This document shows positions 25,222-32,854 of a DNA stretch of 35,703 bases, piece by piece; position 1 is the stretch's first letter; each line of letters begins with the position of its first letter. The DNA comes from Lysobacteraceae bacterium (GTDB taxonomy: Bacteria; Pseudomonadota; Gammaproteobacteria; Cardiobacteriales; Wohlfahrtiimonadaceae). The notes beneath the pieces are model-generated. The model was not told the origin of the DNA. It was given only the letters and a program-made list of their open reading frames with translations, and ran no database searches. The stretch spans positions 1 through 35,703 of the forward strand of contig JAAZCI010000031.1 of the NCBI GenBank assembly GCA_012513365.1. The letters run 5' to 3'. The position numbers and the translations under genes are program-made.

Positions 25222-26058
25222 TTAATTGAGCTCGTCAAGGAGCGGCGATTGATTTATCGCGTTAAAAGGGTGGAGTGTCCAGTCATTCTCGCTCGCCAGA
25301 GCCTTAATTTTCGTTAAGGTATCGGCATCTGGTTTCGCTATATATATAGAGGCGCCGGTTCCGGTAATAAATGGATCGGTATTCATCGCCGTTAATTGCT
25401 CCATATAACGCTTCATTTTGGGGTAATGATGGAAAATCGCCGATTCACAATCATTAATTTTGCGCGACTGATCAAAATAGATCCCCTCAAGGCGCTGATT
25501 GTGGCGCGAGAGATGTTCACTCTCAAAAACTTTGCGCGTACTAATGGGGATATTCGGCACAATGAGCAGCATCTCTTCTTCCGGAAGTGAAATCGGTTGG
25601 AGTTTCTCACCGATTCCCTCTGCCCAAGCGGATTTCCCATAGATAAAGATAGGGACATCGGCCCCAAGTTTAGCGCCAAGCTCGATCAATTTTTCGGTAG
25701 AGAGCTCAAGATCATAAAGATGATTGAGAACGAGTAGGGTTGTGCCTGCATTGGAACTCCCACCACCGACGCCACCGCCCATAGGGAGGTTTTTAATGAG
25801 GTCGATCTCAAGGTGGAAGGTTTGTCCGCTCTCTTTTTCCAATAGCACAATGGCGCGATAGATTAAATCTTCATCGAGTGAGAAATTATCATGAGGATAA
25901 TGGAAAATCAGGCCGCCGTGGGCGCGTTTTTTAAAGCCGATCTGATCATTTAATGTGGTGAATTGGAAAATGGTCTGCAGATAGTGATAGCCATTAGCCT
26001 CGCGGCGTACCACTTTCAACATCCGATTAATTTTTGCAGGTGAGGAGTAGTATTTCAT
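25222..26058 (-). CDS. ispE: 4-diphosphocytidyl-2-C-methyl-D-erythritol kinase (IspE)
   Basis: GHMP-family kinase of the MEP isoprenoid pathway; phosphorylates CDP-methylerythritol with ATP. It is 278 aa from the ATG at 26058, which shares one base with the lolB stop (TAATG) and yields the usual N-terminus MKYYSSPAKIN. An in-frame TTG at 26073 would lie inside lolB. Lys9 in SPAKIN and Asp134 in LGADVPIF are the catalytic residues; the phosphate-binding loop PMGGGVGGGSSNAG is at 92-105 and GTGAS is near the C-terminus. It follows lolB as in many gammaproteobacteria, but the pair points away from tRNA-Gln and prs. Confidence 0.95.
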   Translation of the reverse strand: MKYYSSPAKINRMLKVVRREANGYHYLQTIFQFTTLNDQIGFKKRAHGGLIFHYPHDNFSLDEDLIYRAIVLLEKESGQTFHLEIDLIKNLPMGGGVGGGSSNAGTTLLVLNHLYDLELSTEKLIELGAKLGADVPIFIYGKSAWAEGIGEKLQPISLPEEEMLLIVPNIPISTRKVFESEHLSRHNQRLEGIYFDQSRKINDCESAIFHHYPKMKRYMEQLTAMNTDPFITGTGASIYIAKPDADTLTKIKALASENDWTLHPFNAINQSPLLDELN

Positions 26059-26633
26059 TATTGAATGATCCAACGTTCGATGAGAAGGCGGAGGCGAATG
26101 TCATCGCCACGGGAGAGGGTCATGCGCTCGGGAAGGGTTAAGCCTGCCTTGCGAACCCATGATTGATATTCTACGTGCCAGCCCGCTTCGTTAAAAGAGC
26201 TAAGTCGCTTTTGTTTGTCATAGATTAATTCGGTGGCGCTATTTATATCGGCGGGTTTCCCTGAGAGCCACGCTTTTGTGCCCGAGATTGGCCACTTAAA
26301 ATCCGTTAATGTGTAAAAGAGCTCGTCGGGGGATTCGCCTTTATAGGTTTGTCCGTCCGTTGTGATCGATGTGACGACGGGGGTAATTTTAATATCGGTT
26401 TTTCCTTGGCCAAATGCGCCTTGAACGGTGATGTTCGTTTCATTTTGATCTTTTTGATCCCAAATAATGCTCACTTGACCATTAAATTCGGGGGATTTTA
26501 CTGCCGATCGAGCGATCGCTTTATAGTGATTGGCCTCATTTAACGAGGTGTAATTAGTGGTTGCGCAAGAGGCAAGAATAAAACCAGAAAAAATTAAGGG
26601 GACTAAACGACTGAATTTGATTGGGTTTGTCAT
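26058..26633 (-). CDS. lolB: Outer membrane lipoprotein insertion factor LolB
   Basis: Receives lipoproteins from periplasmic LolA and inserts them into the outer membrane. It is 191 aa with a lipoprotein signal peptide and lipobox L-A-S-C (Cys23). The body is divergent but follows LolB: FNGQVSIIWDQKDQ near 50 (the family F-x-x-x-G-R-x-A position), a conserved W-P-I-SG segment, then W-H-V-E-YQSW, LPERMTL and the C-terminal IRLRLLIERW. The Lol family is weakly conserved, so the call rests on the signal peptide, the C-terminal pattern and the coupling to ispE. Confidence 0.88.
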   Translation of the reverse strand: MTNPIKFSRLVPLIFSGFILASCATTNYTSLNEANHYKAIARSAVKSPEFNGQVSIIWDQKDQNETNITVQGAFGQGKTDIKITPVVTSITTDGQTYKGESPDELFYTLTDFKWPISGTKAWLSGKPADINSATELIYDKQKRLSSFNEAGWHVEYQSWVRKAGLTLPERMTLSRGDDIRLRLLIERWIIQ

Positions 26634-26761
26634 AGTTTATAGTAGTTGTATAAAAATTAATCTTGAAGAAAACAGAATTGATGGTATTATTTCACACGTC
26701 GGTTAGGAACGGCAAACGAAAAAGCCCTCCCCACTGGTTAATAATTAAACAGTAAATCGAC

Positions 26762-26789
26762 TAGACAAGCTGAAAATTATCTATATAAT
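26762..26789 (+). promoter_or_regulatory. Promoter for tRNA-Gln
   Basis: -35 TAGACA (26762-26767), 16-base spacer, -10 TATAAT (26784-26789, consensus). Predicted start about 26796, eight bases before the tRNA. Confidence 0.7.
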
Positions 26790-26803
26790 AGATGTTCCTC
26801 AGA

Positions 26804-26878
26804 TGGGCTATAGCCAAGCGGTAAGGCAGCGGGTTTTGATCCCGCCATTCCCAGGTTCGAATCCTGGTAGCCCAGCCA
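26804..26878 (+). tRNA. tRNA-Gln (anticodon TTG)
   Basis: Complete 75-base cloverleaf: acceptor TGGGCTA / TAGCCCA, anticodon stem GCGGG / CCCGC with loop TTTTGAT (anticodon TTG at 26836-26838), T arm CCAGG-TTCGAAT-CCTGG, encoded CCA. The U1-A72 pair is typical of bacterial tRNA-Gln. A six-T run follows and may end the transcript. Confidence 0.96.
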
Positions 26879-26940
26879 ACTTTTTTAGGTATTGCGCCTG
26901 TAATTATTTTCTAACATATGATCTAAAATGAAAATGCCCC

Positions 26941-26969
26941 TTTACATGCCTCAGCAATGCCTATATTCT
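26941..26969 (+). promoter_or_regulatory. Probable promoter for prs
   Basis: -35 TTTACA (26941-26946), 17-base spacer, -10 TATTCT (26964-26969), about 50 bases before the prs start. Confidence 0.5.
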
Positions 26970-27019
26970 AATATACAATTCCCAACAATCTACAACAGAA
27001 ACAAAAAGGAATCTTTGTC

Positions 27020-27976
27020 ATGAGCAAAGAGCAGATGATGGTGTTTGCCGGAAACGCCAATCCTGAACTCGCTAAGAAAGTGGTTAAACATTTAGGGCTT
27101 GAGTTAGGGGATGCTACTGTCGGTCGTTTTTCTGATGGGGAAGTAATGATCTCCATAAATGAGAATGTTCGCGGTAAGGATGTCTTTTTTATTCAGCCTA
27201 CCTGTTATCCAACCAATGACAATATTATGGAATTAATGGTAGCGTTAGATGCTATGCGTCGCGCGTCCGCTCGCAGAATTACTGCGGTTATCCCATATTT
27301 TGGCTACTCTCGTCAAGATCGTCGTCCACGTTCAGCGCGTGTTCCGATCTCTGCAAAAGTTGTGGCAAACATGCTCACCAGCGTTGGCTGTGACCGTGTG
27401 CTTACCATCGACCTTCACGCAGACCAAATCCAAGGATTCTTTGAAATCCCCGTAGATAACATCTACGCATCTCCTGTAATCCATGAAGATATCATGGCAG
27501 GCGCAGGTGAAAATGTGGCCGTTGTGTCACCGGATGTTGGCGGCGTGCTTCGTGCGCGTGCGGTAGCAAAACAGATTCCAGGTGCTGATTTAGTGATTAT
27601 CGATAAACGTCGTCCTGCGCCAAACGTAGCGGAAGTGATGAATATTATCGGTGATGTGAAAGGGAAAAACTGCATTATTGTTGATGACATTGTAGATACA
27701 GCGGGAACGCTTTCATCAGCCTCGAAAATCCTTAAAGAGAAGGGTGCAGCATCGGTTAAAGCATACTGTACTCATCCAATCTTCTCAGGAAAAGCAATTG
27801 AGAATATTGCTAATTCAGGATTAGATGAGATGGTGGTAACGGATACAATTCCATTACGAGATGCGGCAAGAGAGTGCCCGAAAATCCGTGTGATTTCAAT
27901 CTCAAACATCATCGCTGAAACGATTGAACGTATTCATAACGAAGAATCGGTCAGTACACTGTTCGCAAACGCGTAA
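27020..27976 (+). CDS. prs: Ribose-phosphate pyrophosphokinase (PRPP synthetase)
   Basis: Makes PRPP from ribose-5-phosphate and ATP for purine, pyrimidine, NAD, His and Trp synthesis. It is 318 aa (E. coli 315). Conserved segments: [20 protein letters not shown] near 35-54, the flexible-loop [10 protein letters not shown], the [13 protein letters not shown] stretch with the metal-binding His, and the PRPP-binding motif [18 protein letters not shown] is eight bases before the ATG. It follows tRNA-Gln as in many gammaproteobacteria, but rplY and pth are not downstream. Confidence 0.98.
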   Translation: MSKEQMMVFAGNANPELAKKVVKHLGLELGDATVGRFSDGEVMISINENVRGKDVFFIQPTCYPTNDNIMELMVALDAMRRASARRITAVIPYFGYSRQDRRPRSARVPISAKVVANMLTSVGCDRVLTIDLHADQIQGFFEIPVDNIYASPVIHEDIMAGAGENVAVVSPDVGGVLRARAVAKQIPGADLVIIDKRRPAPNVAEVMNIIGDVKGKNCIIVDDIVDTAGTLSSASKILKEKGAASVKAYCTHPIFSGKAIENIANSGLDEMVVTDTIPLRDAARECPKIRVISISNIIAETIERIHNEESVSTLFANA

Positions 27977-28020
27977 TAAAGATGGGCTCAAACCCAACGA
28001 AATGTTTGTGATTAAGAGAG

Positions 28021-28046
28021 GAAGACGCTATATTGCGTCTTCTTTT
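28021..28046 (+). terminator. Intrinsic terminator after prs
   Basis: Perfect 8-bp stem GAAGACGC / GCGTCTTC, loop TATATT, then four T. It lies 44 bases past the prs stop and before yggX. Confidence 0.75.
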
Positions 28047-28070
28047 GTTTATAACGATAGGAGATAAGAT

Positions 28071-28340
28071 ATGAGTCGCGAAGTTGAGTGCGTAAAGTTA
28101 AAAAAACGAGCAGCAGGCTTAGCTCGCTTACCTTATCCAGGTGAGCTTGGTAAACGTATTTTTGAGCAAGTTTCACAAGAAGCGTGGAACGATTGGCTCC
28201 GTCATCAAACCATTTTAATTAATGAGTATCGTATCGATCCTATGGATCCTCAAGCACGTGCATTTGTTGAGAAACAGATGGAAGAATTTTTCTTCGGAAC
28301 GGGTGGCGATCTTCCGGATGAATTTGTCCCTGAAAAATAA
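28071..28340 (+). CDS. yggX: YggX family Fe(II)-trafficking / oxidative damage protection protein
   Basis: Small cytoplasmic protein proposed to help protect iron-sulfur clusters from oxidation. It is 89 aa (family ~90), with the near-invariant YPGELGKRIFEQVSQEAW, W-x-x-H-QTILINEYR and QMEEFFFG patterns. The N-terminal Cys (V-E-C-V-K-L) is the conserved one. Good ribosome-binding site (AGGAG) before the ATG. It sits behind the prs terminator, probably with its own promoter or read-through. It is usually next to mutY, which is not here. Confidence 0.95.
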   Translation: MSREVECVKLKKRAAGLARLPYPGELGKRIFEQVSQEAWNDWLRHQTILINEYRIDPMDPQARAFVEKQMEEFFFGTGGDLPDEFVPEK

Positions 28341-28364
28341 TTTCGTAAAAAGCCCTTAAAAGGC

Positions 28365-28393
28365 TTGACGATTGTCTGAAATAGCTTTAATGT
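28365..28393 (+). promoter_or_regulatory. Candidate promoter of the leu leader
   Basis: TTGACG at 28365-28370 followed at 15-17 bases by TTTAAT/TAATGT (28386-28393). The predicted start falls at about 28398-28400, immediately at the leader-peptide ATG (28401), so the leader could be nearly leaderless. No clear Shine-Dalgarno sequence precedes that ATG. Confidence 0.45.
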
Positions 28394-28400
28394 AAAAGTT

Positions 28401-28451
28401 ATGAAGACAAAAATAGAAATCAACCAATTACTACGACTTATCCTGCTGTAA
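28401..28451 (+). CDS. leu operon leader peptide (LeuL-type, attenuation)
   Basis: Sixteen-residue ORF MKTKIEINQLLRLILL, ending in TAA at 28449-28451. Five of the last seven codons are Leu (TTA, CTA, CTT, CTG, CTG), with Arg and Ile between, as expected for a leucine-sensing leader. It lies 308 bases before leuA and its stop codon sits inside the 5' arm of the terminator at 28446-28480. Too short for routine ORF finding. Confidence 0.8.
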   Translation: MKTKIEINQLLRLILL

Positions 28452-28480
28452 TTAGCACACTTTGCTAGTTACAGCTTTTT
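28446..28480 (+). terminator. Leucine attenuator terminator
   Basis: Twelve-bp stem CTGTAATTAGCA (28446-28457) / TGCTAGTTACAG (28463-28474) with one G-U pair and loop CACTT, followed by CTTTTT. The 5' arm begins at the last Leu codon of the leader peptide, so a ribosome stalled on the later Leu codons would cover it and prevent the hairpin. Confidence 0.85.
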
Positions 28481-28759
28481 ATTGGATTTAATTTAGTTGT
28501 TTTAATGGTTGGTTTTTTATTGTGAAAAAAATACATATAAGTAGAGTCTCTTTAACTCCCCCCCGATTTGATTACATTTTTCTAAAAGTCATTCGCTGGT
28601 TTGCCATCACGATGTGGCAGCGACTTAGGAGCGTTTTGTCTTAATTTTGCCGTAATAATAATTATGCAGAATTAAGGGTTAGGCGCTAACAAATATTTAT
28701 ACTAAGAATCCCCCTAAGTAACGATACAGACGAATTTAAACCATACTGGAGAAAGAAAA
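28481..28759 (+). promoter_or_regulatory. Long structured leader between attenuator and leuA
   Basis: No established gene. Contains three hairpins in a row: a bulged stem at 28586-28626 (AAGT, CGCT and GCCA pairing with one continuous 3' strand TGGCAGCGACTT), a 10-bp stem TTAATTTTGC / GCAGAATTAA at 28641-28675, and GTTAG-GCG-CTAAC at 28678-28690. None is followed by a T-run, so they are not terminators. A 40-codon GTG frame at 28522-28644 is present but has no good ribosome-binding site. Confidence 0.4.
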
Positions 28760-30451
28760 ATGATTAAGAATCCTCAAACCAAATACGAACGTTTCCAAGT
28801 CCCGAATTACAAAAACCGTACCTGGCCCGATAATGAGATTGAAAAGGCACCACGCTGGTTAAGTTCTGACTTACGTGATGGAAATCAGTCGCTTGTTGAG
28901 CCGATGAGCGTTGAGCAAAAAATCCGGATGTTTGATCTTTTACTTGAGTGCGGATTTAAAGAGATTGAAGTCGGCTTCCCGTCAGCCTCAGATACTGAAT
29001 TTAACTTTGTGCGTAAATTAATCGATGAAAATCGCATTCCTGAGGATGTGACAATTCAAGTCTTGACTCAATCGCGCCAAGATCTAATTGAGCGCACCTT
29101 TGAAGCATTAAAAGGGTGCAAAACTGCGATTATTCATAGCTATAACGCCACTTCGCCCACATTCCGCCGCGTCGTATTTAATATGGAGATGGATGAGGTG
29201 AAAGCGCTTGCGGTAAAAGGCGCGACATTAATTAAAGCGGAAGCGGAAAAATATCCTGAAACCGATTGGTTCTTTGAGTATTCGCCCGAGGTTTTCTGCG
29301 ATACCGAGCTTCCCTTTGCGTTAGAGGTGTGCGAAGCGGTGATTGATGTCTATCAGCCAACGCCCGAAAAACCGCTTATCTTAAACTTACCGGCGACAAT
29401 TGAAGTGGCAACACCGAACGTTTATGCTGACCAAATTGAGTGGTTCTGCGATCATATCTCATGCCGTGATTCGGTGGTGATTAGTGCGCACGTACATAAT
29501 GACCGAGGCTGCGCGGTGGCGGCAACAGAGCTTGCTTTAATGGCGGGTGCTGACCGTGTTGAAGGTTGCTTATTTGGTCATGGTGAGCGTACGGGGAATG
29601 TGGATTTAGTCACCGTTGCGATGAATATGTATTCTCAAGGGATCGATCCTCAGCTTGATTTTAGCAAGATGAACACAATTGTTCGCGAGGGTGAGCACTG
29701 TACTGATATTAAAGTTCATCCGCGTCATCCCTATGCGGGAGAGCTTGTCTTTACCGCGTTCTCAGGCTCGCACCAAGATGCGATTCGTAAAGGTTTAGCG
29801 ATTATGAAAGCCAATCCTGAGCAAAAATGGCGCGTTCCTTACTTGCCGATCGATCCATTTGATGTTGGACGTTCGTATGAGGCAGTGATTCGCGTTAATA
29901 GTCAGTCCGGAAAAGGCGGTGTTGCCTATCTTTTAGAAGAAGATCACGGCATTGAAATGCCCCGTCGTTTACAGATTGAATTTAGCCGAATTGCGCAATA
30001 TCATGCCGATAGTGAAGGGGTGGAATTAACCTCACAGCGCATTTTCGATATCTTCGAGCGTGAATACTTTAAAGACTTAAATGATGTGGTCATTAAACAG
30101 CCATTAGAGCTTAAAGAAGATGCCGATGGCAATGCCTGCGCCGATGTGACCTTCATTGTGCGTGGCGATAAAGAGGTGACAGCCCATGGCCGAGGAAATG
30201 GTCCGATTGCGGCATTAGTAAGCGCATTAAACAGCGGCTTTAACAAAGGTGTGGACGTGATTGATTATAACGAACACGCACGCAGTACCGGGTCTGAAGC
30301 GGAAGCGGTGGCTTATGTTGAGATGCAGGTGGGTGCAAAAACGATTTTTGGTGCCGGCGCACACTCAAATACGTCGCGCTCATCGATTCAAGCAGTGATG
30401 TCAGCATTTAACCGTGCGATCAAAAAAGGCTTAATCGAGCTTGATGCGTAA
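28760..30451 (+). CDS. leuA: 2-isopropylmalate synthase (LeuA, long form)
   Basis: First committed step of leucine synthesis: acetyl-CoA plus 2-oxoisovalerate to 2-isopropylmalate. It is 563 aa, the long form as in Pseudomonas and actinobacteria rather than the E. coli type (~520). Barrel motifs: APRWLSSDLRDGNQSLVEPM near 30-49 (metal and substrate binding), HVHNDRGCA with the metal-binding His, and GCLFGHGERTGNVDLV. The C-terminal regulatory domain (about 430-563), which binds leucine for feedback inhibition, is complete and ends with GAGAHSNTSRSSIQAVMSA. It stands alone, without leuBCD, behind a leucine attenuator, and is closed by a strong terminator. Confidence 0.97.
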   Translation: MIKNPQTKYERFQVPNYKNRTWPDNEIEKAPRWLSSDLRDGNQSLVEPMSVEQKIRMFDLLLECGFKEIEVGFPSASDTEFNFVRKLIDENRIPEDVTIQVLTQSRQDLIERTFEALKGCKTAIIHSYNATSPTFRRVVFNMEMDEVKALAVKGATLIKAEAEKYPETDWFFEYSPEVFCDTELPFALEVCEAVIDVYQPTPEKPLILNLPATIEVATPNVYADQIEWFCDHISCRDSVVISAHVHNDRGCAVAATELALMAGADRVEGCLFGHGERTGNVDLVTVAMNMYSQGIDPQLDFSKMNTIVREGEHCTDIKVHPRHPYAGELVFTAFSGSHQDAIRKGLAIMKANPEQKWRVPYLPIDPFDVGRSYEAVIRVNSQSGKGGVAYLLEEDHGIEMPRRLQIEFSRIAQYHADSEGVELTSQRIFDIFEREYFKDLNDVVIKQPLELKEDADGNACADVTFIVRGDKEVTAHGRGNGPIAALVSALNSGFNKGVDVIDYNEHARSTGSEAEAVAYVEMQVGAKTIFGAGAHSNTSRSSIQAVMSAFNRAIKKGLIELDA

Positions 30452-30474
30452 CCCTATCTATCATTAGTATGATC

Positions 30475-30502
30475 AAAAAAGGCGTCTTCGGGCGCTTTTT
30501 TT
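30475..30502 (+). terminator. Intrinsic terminator after leuA
   Basis: Twelve-bp stem (including two G-U pairs) closed by the stable tetraloop C(TTCG)G; the 3' arm contains seven T followed by ATT. Confidence 0.88.
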
Positions 30503-30528
30503 ATTGCCTTTAGGAATCGAAATAGAGC

Positions 30529-30556
30529 ATGACAAGCGGGATGGATTCGCTATAAT
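30529..30556 (+). promoter_or_regulatory. Promoter for the small exported cysteine protein gene
   Basis: -35 ATGACA (30529-30534), 16-base spacer, consensus -10 TATAAT (30551-30556), forty bases before the ATG at 30596. Confidence 0.75.
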
Positions 30557-30595
30557 GACGTTACTTCGTTCATCAAACTATTAGGAGAGCGTATT

Positions 30596-30871
30596 ATGAA
30601 AAAACTATTAACCTTATCAGGCGTCGCGGCGGTAATGTTGTTTAGCGCAGCGCAGGCGGGATACAGTGATGAGTTCAAAGAGTCATTTAAAAAAGAGTGC
30701 GAAAAAGGTGAATCCAAAGCCTATTGTGAGTGCGCATTAACCGAGTTTGAACAGCGCGTTGATGAAAAACGTCTCACAGAGTTTTATAAAGCGGAAGATC
30801 GTGCGAGCCAAGATAAACTCAACGATCTGCTCAATACGGTGCAAACCCGTTGTACTGCAAAAGTTAAATAA
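30596..30871 (+). CDS. Small exported protein with C-x8-C-x-C-x39-C pattern (paralogue 1)
   Basis: Family not recognised. It is 91 aa with a clear signal peptide (MKKLLTLSGVAAVMLFSAAQA, cleavage after residue 21), so periplasmic. The mature part is charged and helical, with Cys35, Cys44, Cys46 and Cys86. Four cysteines in an exported protein suggest two disulfides or, less likely, a metal site. AGGAG precedes the ATG, and it has its own promoter and a following terminator (30902-30948). The next gene encodes a relative with the same cysteine spacing. No link to leuA or metK is implied. Confidence 0.82.
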   Translation: MKKLLTLSGVAAVMLFSAAQAGYSDEFKESFKKECEKGESKAYCECALTEFEQRVDEKRLTEFYKAEDRASQDKLNDLLNTVQTRCTAKVK

Positions 30872-30901
30872 CGATATCAATTAGACCTATCAGACGATCG
30901 G

Positions 30902-30948
30902 CGTCATCTTGGTGGTTTTAAAGAGTTAAATCACCGGATGACGTTTTT
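30902..30948 (+). terminator. Intrinsic terminator between the two small exported protein genes
   Basis: CGTCATC / GATGACG outer stem and GGTG / CACC inner stem with a small internal bulge, followed by TTTTTATTT. The downstream paralogue starts only 46 bases later, leaving little room for its own promoter, so it may depend on read-through. Confidence 0.75.
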
Positions 30949-30993
30949 ATTTGTCACAGCAAATCAAAAAGGTGAATTAAGGAAGGGGACTCA

Positions 30994-31314
30994 ATGAGAC
31001 AGTTATTTAAATGGATTAGTGCGGTGATGGTAGGCGTATTATTGAGCAGCACATCGTTTGCACAAACGAAACATCCTGACTATTCTCCACAGATTAAAGA
31101 GAGCTTTTTGTCGGGATGTATTTTAGATCCAGAGCTCACCAATTATTGCCATTGTATCATTAATGATCTTCCCAATCACTTAAGTGAAAAGGCGTTTGGC
31201 CGGGCAAGTGAAGCGTTGATGCGCGGCGAGATGACAGCTGAAACTGAAGGGGTGGCGAAATCGATCAGTCGCTGCTTGCCAGAGGTGCCCGAAACGTTAA
31301 TGCAGCCTCAATAA
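30994..31314 (+). CDS. Small exported protein with C-x9-C-x-C-x39-C pattern (paralogue 2)
   Basis: Family not recognised. It is 106 aa with a signal peptide of about 23 residues (cleavage near S-F-A), so periplasmic. Cys42, Cys52, Cys54 and Cys94 repeat the pattern of the preceding protein, including exactly 39 residues between the third and fourth cysteine. Both share an (I/F)KESF-x(2,3)-C opening. Good GGAAGGGG-type ribosome-binding site. It lies downstream of a terminator with no obvious promoter of its own. Confidence 0.82.
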   Translation: MRQLFKWISAVMVGVLLSSTSFAQTKHPDYSPQIKESFLSGCILDPELTNYCHCIINDLPNHLSEKAFGRASEALMRGEMTAETEGVAKSISRCLPEVPETLMQPQ

Positions 31315-31443
31315 TGAACGGGTAAGTGGTTGAAGTGATCTAAAAGCGCGGGATCAGCCCGAATTAAATTGGGCAATGCGTGGCAAAAACTGCTAAAATT
31401 ACCAATCATTTATTTCTAAGTATTGTCAAATAAGAGAGTTAGA

Positions 31444-32646
31444 ATGAAATATCTTTTTACCTCGGAATCTGTCTCCGAAGGGCATCCTGATAAAGTTGCC
31501 GATCAGATTTCAGACGCGATATTAGATGCCATCCTTACCGAAGATAAAGACGCGCGCGTTGCGTGTGAAACCTTAATCAAAACGGGGGTTGCCATCATAG
31601 CAGGTGAAGTGACCACCTCTGCATGGGTGGATCTTGAAGATCTCGTGCGCGGTGTGATTACCGATATCGGCTACAACTCATCGGCGGTAGGATTCGATGG
31701 GGATACCTGCGGGGTCTTAAATCTAATCGGCAAACAGAGTGTTGATATTGCTCAAGGGGTCGATCGTACGATTCCAGAAGAGCAGGGCGCGGGCGACCAA
31801 GGATTGATGTTTGGATTTGCCTCCAACGAAACCGATGTCTTAATGCCAGCACCGATTACTTATGCGCACCGTTTAATGGAGCGTCAAGCTGAGGTAAGAA
31901 AATCGAAACAACTCGCTTGGTTACGCCCCGATGCGAAAAGTCAGGTCACCTTTGCATATAACGAAGATGGCACGATTTCGCACATCGATGCGGTGGTATT
32001 ATCAACGCAACATAGCCCTGAAGTGACGCAAAAAGATGTCAAAGAAGCGGTGATGGAACTCATCATTAAGAAAGTGCTTCCGGCGGAATGGCTCACTAAA
32101 GAGACCAAATATCACATCAACCCCACTGGGATTTTTGTGATCGGCGGACCTGTGGGCGACTGCGGTTTAACTGGCCGTAAAATTATTGTTGATACCTATG
32201 GTGGTATGGCTCGTCACGGCGGCGGTGCATTTTCTGGAAAAGATCCCTCGAAAGTGGACCGTTCTGCGGCGTATGCTGGCCGTTATGTGGCTAAAAATAT
32301 TGTGGCAGCAGGGCTTGCTGACAAGTGTGAAATTCAAGTATCGTATGCGATTGGTGTGGCAGAGCCGACATCAATTTCCATTACGACTTTTGGAACGAAT
32401 CATGTTCCAGAAGAGACGATCGAAGCGCTCGTGCGCAAACATTTTGACCTCCGTCCATACGGAATCACCAAAATGCTCGATCTTCTACACCCCATCTATC
32501 GCCCAACAGCGAGCTATGGCCATTTCGGACGGGATCCTTACGAGGTGAACTACACCGGAAATGATGGCGTATTGCAACGTTGTATGGCATTTAGCTGGGA
32601 ACAAACCGATAAGGCGGATCTATTACGTGCCGAGGCGGGACTCTAA
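31444..32646 (+). CDS. metK: S-adenosylmethionine synthetase (MetK)
   Basis: Makes S-adenosylmethionine from methionine and ATP. It is 400 aa from the ATG at 31444, which gives the standard start ([17 protein letters not shown]) and has AGAG upstream; an in-frame TTG at 31423 is unlikely. ATP and metal motifs: [17 protein letters not shown], the phosphate loop [19 protein letters not shown]. Compared with E. coli (384 aa) there is an extra segment of about 17 residues near 366-385, between GHFGR and SWEQTDKA. The upstream 129 bases show no SAM riboswitch. The 208-base gap after it holds the rpmH promoter and only a weak possible terminator (32702-32734). Confidence 0.98.
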   Translation: MKYLFTSESVSEGHPDKVADQISDAILDAILTEDKDARVACETLIKTGVAIIAGEVTTSAWVDLEDLVRGVITDIGYNSSAVGFDGDTCGVLNLIGKQSVDIAQGVDRTIPEEQGAGDQGLMFGFASNETDVLMPAPITYAHRLMERQAEVRKSKQLAWLRPDAKSQVTFAYNEDGTISHIDAVVLSTQHSPEVTQKDVKEAVMELIIKKVLPAEWLTKETKYHINPTGIFVIGGPVGDCGLTGRKIIVDTYGGMARHGGGAFSGKDPSKVDRSAAYAGRYVAKNIVAAGLADKCEIQVSYAIGVAEPTSISITTFGTNHVPEETIEALVRKHFDLRPYGITKMLDLLHPIYRPTASYGHFGRDPYEVNYTGNDGVLQRCMAFSWEQTDKADLLRAEAGL

Positions 32647-32735
32647 GCGAGGTTTTTAGGATAGAATCCTCAATCTTTAGAGATAAATGAAAGGTATGGA
32701 GAAGGCTTTTTCTAAAGCACGCTCCGCCTTTTAAC

Positions 32736-32763
32736 TTGACTTTTTGACATAAAAAGCTAAAAT
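32736..32763 (+). promoter_or_regulatory. Promoter of rpmH
   Basis: -35 TTGACT (32736-32741), 16-base spacer, -10 TAAAAT (32758-32763). It leaves an untranslated leader of about 85 bases before rpmH. Confidence 0.65.
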
Positions 32764-32854
32764 TAGCTGTTGTCTTATTGTGAATTATAGACTTTTGAGA
32801 AAAAGTAACCTGAAAAAAGTCTAGAGAAACGTTTAAATAGAAAGGAATTTAGGG

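Noticed and set aside
31315-31443. Possible SAM riboswitch upstream of metK
   Set aside because: Only a short GCCC/GGGC hairpin without a T-run is visible; the space and sequence do not fit a known SAM riboswitch.
32691-32734. Terminator after metK
   Set aside because: AAGGC / GCCTT pairing spans a 19-base loop, competes with a GGAG / CTCC pairing and has only four T; too weak to annotate.
32770-32785. DnaA-box-like TGTGAATTA near rpmH
   Set aside because: Two mismatches to the consensus and no second box nearby.
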